Source: Actinomycetota bacterium
GTDB lineage: Bacteria; Actinomycetota; Acidimicrobiia; Acidimicrobiales; Aldehydirespiratoraceae
DNA: 7,878 nt
Direction: 5' to 3'
Assembly (NCBI GenBank): GCA_012271125.1
Contig: JAAXHB010000233.1
Location: 1 to 7,878 of the forward strand
The notes beneath the pieces are model-generated. The model was not told where the DNA came from. It worked only from the letters and a program-made list of their open reading frames with translations, and did no database searches. Shown piece after piece: positions 6,280 to 7,878 of the stretch (position 1 is the stretch's first letter; each line of letters starts with the position of its first letter). Both the position numbers and the translations under genes were made by a program.

Positions 6280-7479
6280 TTAGGTGGCGGTGGAAAGGTA
6301 GTCGGCGATGCGGGTAACGCCGGCGACAAGGTTGTCATCACCCAGGGCGAACGAGAGACGCATTCCGCCGGTTGCGCCGAATGCTTCGCCGGGAACGACG
6401 GCGGCTCGGGCGTGCTCCAAAATGAGGCTGGCGAGGTGGACTGTGTCGGTGGGGGTGTCGTCGGCGATGTTGGTGCCGATTAGGGCGCTCATGTCCGGGT
6501 AGGCGTAGAAGGCACCTTGGGGTTCGGGGCAGACCACGCCGTTGATGTCGCTGAGCATGGAATACATGGTTCGGCGGCGGCGGTCGAAATGGCTGCGCAT
6601 CTCTGCTACGGCGTCAAGCGAACCGGACACGGCAGCAAGGGCGGCGGCCTGGGCGACGTTGCACACGTTGGAGGTGGCGTGTGATTGGAGGTTGGCCGCG
6701 GCGGCGATCACGTCGGGAGGTCCGATCATCCAACCGACACGCCAGCCGGTCATGGCATAGGTCTTGGCTACGCCGTTTAGCACGATGCATTTGTCTTGAA
6801 TGTCGGGCACGACGACGGGCATTGAGTGATGCTCGTTGCTGCCATAGACGAGGTGTTCATAAATCTCATCGGTGATGACCCAGACGCCGTAGCGGGCTGC
6901 CCAGTTGCCGATGGCTTCGATTTCGTCGCGGGAGTAGACGGCACCGGTTGGGTTAGACGGGGAAACAAAGACCACGGCTTTGGTACGTGAAGTTCGGGCG
7001 GCTTCGAGCTGATCGACGGTAACTCGATAGCCGGAGGCGGCATCGGCTTCGACGCTGACGATCACGCCGCCGGCGAGGGCGATTGGCTCAGGGTAGGTAG
7101 TCCAGTAAGGGACCGGTAGAAGGACTTCGTCGCCGGGGCCGATGATCGCGGCGAAGGCGTTGTAGACGGCGTGCTTGCCGCCGTTGGTGACTAGGACTTG
7201 AGCGGCGTCAGCTTCGAAACCGCTGTCGCGTTTGGTTTTGGCGGCGATGGCTTCTTTGAGTTCGGGTTGACCGCCAACAGGTGAGTACTTGTGATTGCGG
7301 GGGTCGCGACAGGCCGCGACCGCGGCTTCGACGATGTGATCTGGTGTGGGGAAGTCGGGTTCGCCGACACCGAAGCCGGTGACGTCGACGCCGGCGGCAC
7401 GCAGTTCACGGGCTTTGGCTGAAACGGCAAGAGTGGCTGAAGGGGCGATGGCGGCGACTCGTGGCGAGATGCGGTTCAT
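6280..7479 (-). CDS. aspC: PLP-dependent class I aminotransferase (aspartate type)
   Basis: A 399-residue fold-type I aminotransferase of the Thermus/actinobacterial aspartate aminotransferase subgroup, expected to move the amino group between aspartate and 2-oxoglutarate. Some relatives also act on prephenate or aromatic acids. Visible features: the opening SPRVAAIAPSATLAV, GVGEPDFPTP, SPSNPTG with Asn176, TDEIY with Asp204 and Tyr207 at the cofactor ring, KTYAMTGWRVGW with the PLP lysine Lys239, and MRLSFA with the carboxylate-binding Arg374. I chose the ATG at 7479 because it gives the usual N-terminal length and AGGTGA lies about 14 bases upstream. An in-frame GTG at 7497 would add MTTLTH, with no ribosome site. 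It is divergent from serC, with a 73-bp gap that must hold both promoters, and probably leads a two-gene transcript with the S9 peptidase. Confidence 0.93.
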   Translation of the reverse strand: MNRISPRVAAIAPSATLAVSAKARELRAAGVDVTGFGVGEPDFPTPDHIVEAAVAACRDPRNHKYSPVGGQPELKEAIAAKTKRDSGFEADAAQVLVTNGGKHAVYNAFAAIIGPGDEVLLPVPYWTTYPEPIALAGGVIVSVEADAASGYRVTVDQLEAARTSRTKAVVFVSPSNPTGAVYSRDEIEAIGNWAARYGVWVITDEIYEHLVYGSNEHHSMPVVVPDIQDKCIVLNGVAKTYAMTGWRVGWMIGPPDVIAAAANLQSHATSNVCNVAQAAALAAVSGSLDAVAEMRSHFDRRRRTMYSMLSDINGVVCPEPQGAFYAYPDMSALIGTNIADDTPTDTVHLASLILEHARAAVVPGEAFGATGGMRLSFALGDDNLVAGVTRIADYLSTAT

Positions 7480-7498
7480 GTGCGTGAGCGTAGTCACC

Positions 7499-7520
7499 TA
7501 GATGTTGATGTAGATGTTGG
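7499..7520. repeat. 12-bp imperfect tandem repeat between divergent genes
   Basis: TAGATGTTG occurs at 7499-7507 and again at 7511-7519, a 12-bp period, in the gap between the divergent aminotransferase and serC genes. The same 9-mer is present in copies 1 and 3 of the 28-bp array at the left end of the window (8-16 and 64-72). It overlaps the region where the two promoters should lie. Whether it is a binding site or simple sequence cannot be told. Confidence 0.6.
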
Positions 7521-7552
7521 CTAGGGGTGGGATTTGATGCGAAACTTGAGGC

Positions 7553-7878
7553 ATGACAGATAGTTCTAGCTCGGCAGCGTCGAGCATTGTGATACCGGCT
7601 GACCTTTTGCCCAGCGATGGGCGCTTTGGGTGTGGGCCGTCGAAAGTTCGAGCCACCGCCGTGCGCGAGCTTGCCGATGCTGCGGTGAGCTTTATGGGCA
7701 CGAGTCATCGTCAGGCGGGGGTGCGTCAAGTTGTTGGCGCGCTGCGTTCTGGACTGAGTGATTTGTTTAAGTTGCCCGATGGATATGAGGTAGTGCTCGG
7801 CAATGGTGGGGCGACGGCGTTTTGGGAATGTGCGAGCTTTGGGTTGATTGAGCGGCGCAGCCACCATCTGTCGCTGGG
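7553..7878 (+). CDS. serC: Phosphoserine aminotransferase, N-terminal part
   Basis: The first 108 residues of the PLP enzyme that converts 3-phosphohydroxypyruvate and glutamate to phosphoserine in serine synthesis; the frame runs off the window edge. The sequence IPADLLPSDGRFGCGPSK (residues 14-31), FMGTSHRQ (47-54), LFKLPDGYEVVLGNGGATAFW (71-91) and FGLIERRSHHL is characteristic of the actinobacterial/mycobacterial SerC branch. The GNGGATAFW stretch is in the cofactor-phosphate region. The ATG at 7553 is preceded closely by GAGG, only one or two bases away, so the ribosome site is poor. The next conserved residues begin about 13 residues in, so this start fits. The PLP lysine lies beyond the window. 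Confidence 0.93.
   Translation, partial: MTDSSSSAASSIVIPADLLPSDGRFGCGPSKVRATAVRELADAAVSFMGTSHRQAGVRQVVGALRSGLSDLFKLPDGYEVVLGNGGATAFWECASFGLIERRSHHLSL

Overview
The window looks like a chromosomal stretch from a moderately GC-rich actinobacterium. The partial SerC is of the actinobacterial/mycobacterial kind (short N-terminus, IPADLLPSDGRFGCGPSK, GNGGATAFW). The aspartate aminotransferase (MTGWRVGW motif) and the S9 peptidase (YGGWSSPITAELL start) also resemble actinobacterial families. A secreted COG4880-type beta-propeller protein would fit Acidimicrobiia or a related lineage, but that placement is inference from remembered families, not a search.

Layout, left to right. Positions 1-84 hold three tandem 28-bp repeats, followed by the ribosome binding site and leuD (99-707, +). 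A 304-bp gene-free stretch (708-1011) contains a possible leuD terminator hairpin, a 15-bp direct duplication, a 78-bp palindromic element (copy A, 783-860) and two back-to-back hairpins (913-954). A large exported acidic beta-propeller protein follows (1012-3708, +), ending in a GC-rich hairpin. A small membrane-anchored protein (3765-4025, +) overlaps its stop codon with that of a convergent S9 prolyl-oligopeptidase-type peptidase (4022-6211, -). Upstream of the peptidase on the same strand lies a class I aminotransferase (6280-7479, -), probably co-transcribed with it. Divergent from that is the 5' part of serC (7553 to the window edge, +), which is cut off.

Three genes belong to amino-acid metabolism: leuD (leucine), the aminotransferase (aspartate and related amino acids) and serC (serine). 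The peptidase could supply amino acids from peptides. The propeller protein and the small acidic-tailed protein are envelope or exported proteins of unknown role.

The most interesting signal is a palindromic repeat family. Copy A is intergenic. Copy B (4923-4997, opposite strand) lies in frame inside the peptidase gene, is exactly 75 bp (25 codons), and encodes an extra linker between the propeller and hydrolase domains. By hand alignment 69 of 79 columns are identical. Four of the five substitutions keep base pairing in the predicted hairpin, and two of those form a compensatory pair. This resembles in principle the in-frame palindromic elements known from Rickettsia, but here in an actinobacterium-like genome.
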